This document shows positions 62,574-64,000 of a DNA stretch of 64,000 nt, piece after piece. Both the position numbers and the translations under genes were made by a program. The stretch's first letter is position 1. Every line of letters starts with the position of its first letter. The notes below the pieces were generated by a model, which saw nothing but the letters and a program-made list of their open reading frames with translations, did no database searches and had not been told where the DNA came from. Source of the DNA: Caenorhabditis elegans (taxonomy: Eukaryota; Nematoda; Chromadorea; Rhabditida; Rhabditidae); assembly GCF_000002985.6 (NCBI RefSeq), contig NC_003284.9, positions 3,968,001 through 4,032,000 on the forward strand. The letters run 5' to 3'.

Positions 62574-63469
62574 TTGGCAGAACATTAGAGTAAATATATT
62601 GGCAGAACATTAGAGTAAATATATTGGCAGAACATTAGAATAAATATATTGGCAGAACATTAGAGTAAATAAATTGGCAGAACATTAGAATAAATATATT
62701 GGCAGAACATTAGAATAAATATATTGGCAGAACATTAGAGTAAATATATTGGCAGAACATTAGAGTAAATATATTGGCAGAACATTAGAGTAAATATATT
62801 GGCAGAACATTAGAGTAAATATATCGGCAGAACATTAGAGTACATATATTGGCAGAACATTAGAATACAATAATTGGCAGAACATTAGAGTACATATATT
62901 GGCAGAACGTTAGAATACATAAATTGGCAGAACATTAGAGTAAATATATTGGCAGAACATTAGAGTAAATATATTGGCAGAACATTAGAATAAATATATT
63001 GGCAGAACATTAGAGTAAATCACTTGGCAGCACATTAGAGTAAATATATTGGCAGAACATTAGAGTAAATATATTGGCAGAACATTAGAGTAAAGATATT
63101 GGCAGAACATTAGAGTAAATATATTGGCAGAACATTAGAATAAATATATTGGCAGAACATTAGAGTAAATAAATTGGCAGAACATTAGAGTAAATATATT
63201 GGCAGAACATTAGAGTAAATATATTGGCAGAACATTAGAATAAATATATTGGCAGAACATTAGAGTAAATATATTGGCAGAACATTAGAATAAATAAATT
63301 GGCAGAACATTAGAGTAAATATATTGGCAGAACATTAGAATAAATATATTGGCAGAACATTAGAGTAAATAAATTGGCAGAACATTAGAGTAAATAAATT
63401 GGCAGAACATTGGAGGAAATAAATTGGCAGAACATTAGAATAAATATATTGGCAGAACATTAGAGGAAA
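62565..63469 (-). repeat. 25-bp satellite, inverted array of about 36 copies
   Basis: The same unit as 58000-62559 in reverse complement (TTGGCAGAACATTAGAG). Copies here are a little more divergent, with scattered substitutions near 62825-62935 and 63021. It ends at GAGGAAA, where a different satellite begins without a spacer. Confidence 0.97.
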
Positions 63470-63470
63470 A

Positions 63471-64000
63471 GTAGCTATATCGTATCGTAAATAGCTATAT
63501 CGTATCGTTTCTAGCTATATCGTATCGTAAAAAGCTATATCGTATCGTAAGTAGCTATATCGTATCGTAAAAAGCTATATCGTATCGTAAGTAGCTATAT
63601 CGTATCGTAAAAAGCTATATCGTATCGTAAGTAGCTATATCGTATCGTAAGTAGCTATATCGTATCGTTTCTAGCTATATCGTATCGTAAAAAGCTATAT
63701 CGTATCGTAAGTAGCTATATCCTATCGTAAAAAGCTATATCGTATCGTAAATAGCTATATCGTATCGTTTCTAGCTATATCGTATCGTAAATAGCTATAT
63801 CGTATCGTAAATAGCTATATCGTATCATAAGTAGCTATATCGTATCGAAAATAGCTATATCGTATCGTAAGTAGCTATATCGTATCGTAAGTAGCTATAT
63901 CGTATCGTTTCTAGCTATATCGTATCGTAAAAAGCTATATCGTATCGTAAGTAGCTATATCGTATCGTAAGTAGCTATATCGTATCGTTTCTAGCTATAT
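63471..64000 (+). repeat. 20-bp satellite, at least 26 copies, runs off the window
   Basis: The fixed core AGCTATATCGTATCGT (16 bases) is followed by a 4-base spacer. The spacer is nearly always AAGT, AAAA, AAAT or TTCT. Core substitutions are rare (near 63721, 63836 and 63847). The array reaches the window edge, so its total length is unknown. Confidence 0.97.

Noticed and set aside
58000-64000. CRISPR array
   Set aside because: Units are directly adjacent with no unique spacers, and this is a eukaryotic genome; it is satellite DNA.

Overview
The window reads as Caenorhabditis elegans genomic DNA. It is AT-rich, with short introns bounded by GT and TTTTCAG-type acceptors, splice-leader-type acceptors directly before start codons, and nematode proteins. 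One gene is identified with near certainty: the minus-strand gene at 40235-40972 encodes a 194-residue four-helix protein with His90 and FARKY at residues 168-172, the signature of the heme transporter HRG-1. From memory, hrg-1 is R02E12.6 on the X chromosome, and the neighbouring tektin (R02E12.4) and MO25 (mop-25.1, R02E12.2) genes agree with that cosmid. The cosmid assignment is recalled, not searched.

Layout. 1-2340: a minus-strand Pro/Gly/Tyr-rich protein, a possible 39-residue spliced micro-ORF, and three tRNA-Pro genes. 2666-5622: an eight-exon minus-strand gene for a secreted-then-anchored fibronectin-III protein resembling the N-terminal part of anosmin or ROS1. 5.6-29.4 kb: about 24 kb with no gene I can support except one tRNA-Gly carrying five extra C residues. 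It holds G/C homopolymers, a MITE-like element, a 20-bp minisatellite, hairpins and transposon-like fragments. 29.4-30.5 kb: a small myristoylated protein of the C1orf21 (DUF4612) type. 35.5-39.6 kb: a RING-finger protein followed by a tektin, both on the plus strand. 40.2-41.0 kb: hrg-1, convergent with the tektin gene and preceded by GATA sites and a candidate heme-responsive element. 44.2-45.4 kb: an unrecognised basic protein. 51.3-53.5 kb: the MO25 scaffold gene. 54.3-57.6 kb: an eleven-exon nicotinic-type acetylcholine receptor alpha subunit, with a 159-bp CT repeat in intron 2.

58.0-64.0 kb is satellite DNA. About 180 copies of a 25-bp unit are followed by about 36 copies of the same unit in the opposite orientation. 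A different 20-bp satellite, with a fixed 16-base core and a small set of 4-base spacers, then runs off the window edge.

The genes do not form one pathway. They serve heme uptake (HRG-1), ciliary structure (tektin), kinase scaffolding (MO25), fast cholinergic signalling (receptor subunit) and probably cell adhesion or guidance (FN3 protein). Exon boundaries were worked out by hand from splice signals and checked for frame continuity; every multi-exon model listed has a total length divisible by three with no internal stop. I found no clear candidate for a wholly new biological system. The most unusual items are the inverted satellite, the micro-ORF and the altered tRNA genes.
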